In this document: in pieces, positions 17,393 to 17,500 of the stretch | Numbering within the stretch: the first letter of the stretch is position 1 | Layout: each line of letters opens with the position of its first letter | Position numbers and translations under genes: made by a program | Origin: Chromera velia | Lineage: Eukaryota; Sar; Chromeraceae | Assembly (NCBI GenBank): GCA_018398765.1 | Contig: JAHBMJ010002134.1 | Location: forward strand, 1 to 17,500 | Length of the DNA: 17,500 nucleotides | Direction of reading: 5' to 3' | Notes under the pieces: model-generated | What the model saw: the letters and a program-made list of their open reading frames with translations, nothing else | Told to the model about the DNA's origin: nothing | Database searches by the model: none

Positions 17393-17500
17393 AGAGAGAC
17401 AGACCTAGCCGACAGACAGACAGAAAGACAGCCTTATATAGACAAACAGACAGACAGAAACAGATAGACAAACAGATAGACAGACAGATAGACAGACAGA
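17393..17500 (+). repeat. (GACA)n/(GATA)n satellite-like tract
   Basis: Irregular GACA and GATA tetranucleotide units run to the window edge, and similar units also precede the 59-bp duplication (17222-17273). It is non-coding and continues beyond the window. Confidence 0.9.

Noticed and set aside
17222-17500. CRISPR-like array
   Set aside because: The units are simple GACA/GATA repeats with one 59-bp tandem duplication; there are no regular unique spacers, and the window is eukaryotic.

Overview
This is a eukaryotic nuclear window. The two clear genes carry GT-AG introns or intron-like 5' structure, the non-coding DNA is long and full of microsatellites, and retroelement debris is spread through it. 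The best gene is a plant/protist-type sterol 24-C-methyltransferase with an N-terminal membrane anchor. Together with the mid-range GC, pyrimidine-rich introns and canonical GT-AG junctions, this suggests a protist alga, and a chromerid alveolate such as Chromera would fit. The species assignment is inference, because no rRNA or organelle marker is present.

Layout. Bases 1-805 hold the 3' end of a LINE-type retrotransposon on the + strand: the C-terminus of the reverse transcriptase protein with its CCHC finger, then a 3' region ending in an (ATCAA)n tail. Bases 806-3425 show no convincing gene and are dominated by purine/pyrimidine tracts and a (CA)n(GA)n microsatellite. The sterol methyltransferase gene lies on the - strand at 3426-5012, in two exons. 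Across a divergent intergenic region a STE11/MAP3K-like protein kinase runs on the + strand (core 6037-7083, probably with an additional in-frame 5' exon at 5407-5604).

Bases 7084-9520 hold an imperfect inverted repeat around A/T tracts, a short ATTCA tandem array, and a decayed - strand LINE reverse transcriptase fragment with internal stops. Bases 9521-14289 are T-rich on the + strand, with many good-looking 3' splice acceptors and several short direct repeats. They contain one MITE-like element with TA-flanked terminal inverted repeats (13045-13633) and a purine-rich - strand stretch with frameshifted, protein-like reading frames (10798-11285). A broken Ty3/gypsy-like Gag remnant sits on the - strand at about 14290-14842.

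After a very AT-rich stretch, a - strand orphan reading frame (15626-16570) is probably the last exon of a multi-exon gene; a possible upstream exon lies at 16831-17052. The window ends in a 59-bp tandem duplication and GACA/GATA repeats.

The two confident genes have no shared pathway: one makes C24-alkylated sterols and the other is a signalling kinase. They share only the divergent upstream region. I found no coherent new multi-gene system. The points most worth a second look are the kinase 5' exon, the orphan 315-residue frame, the MITE-like element and the possible intron-rich transcription unit in 10.3-14 kb.
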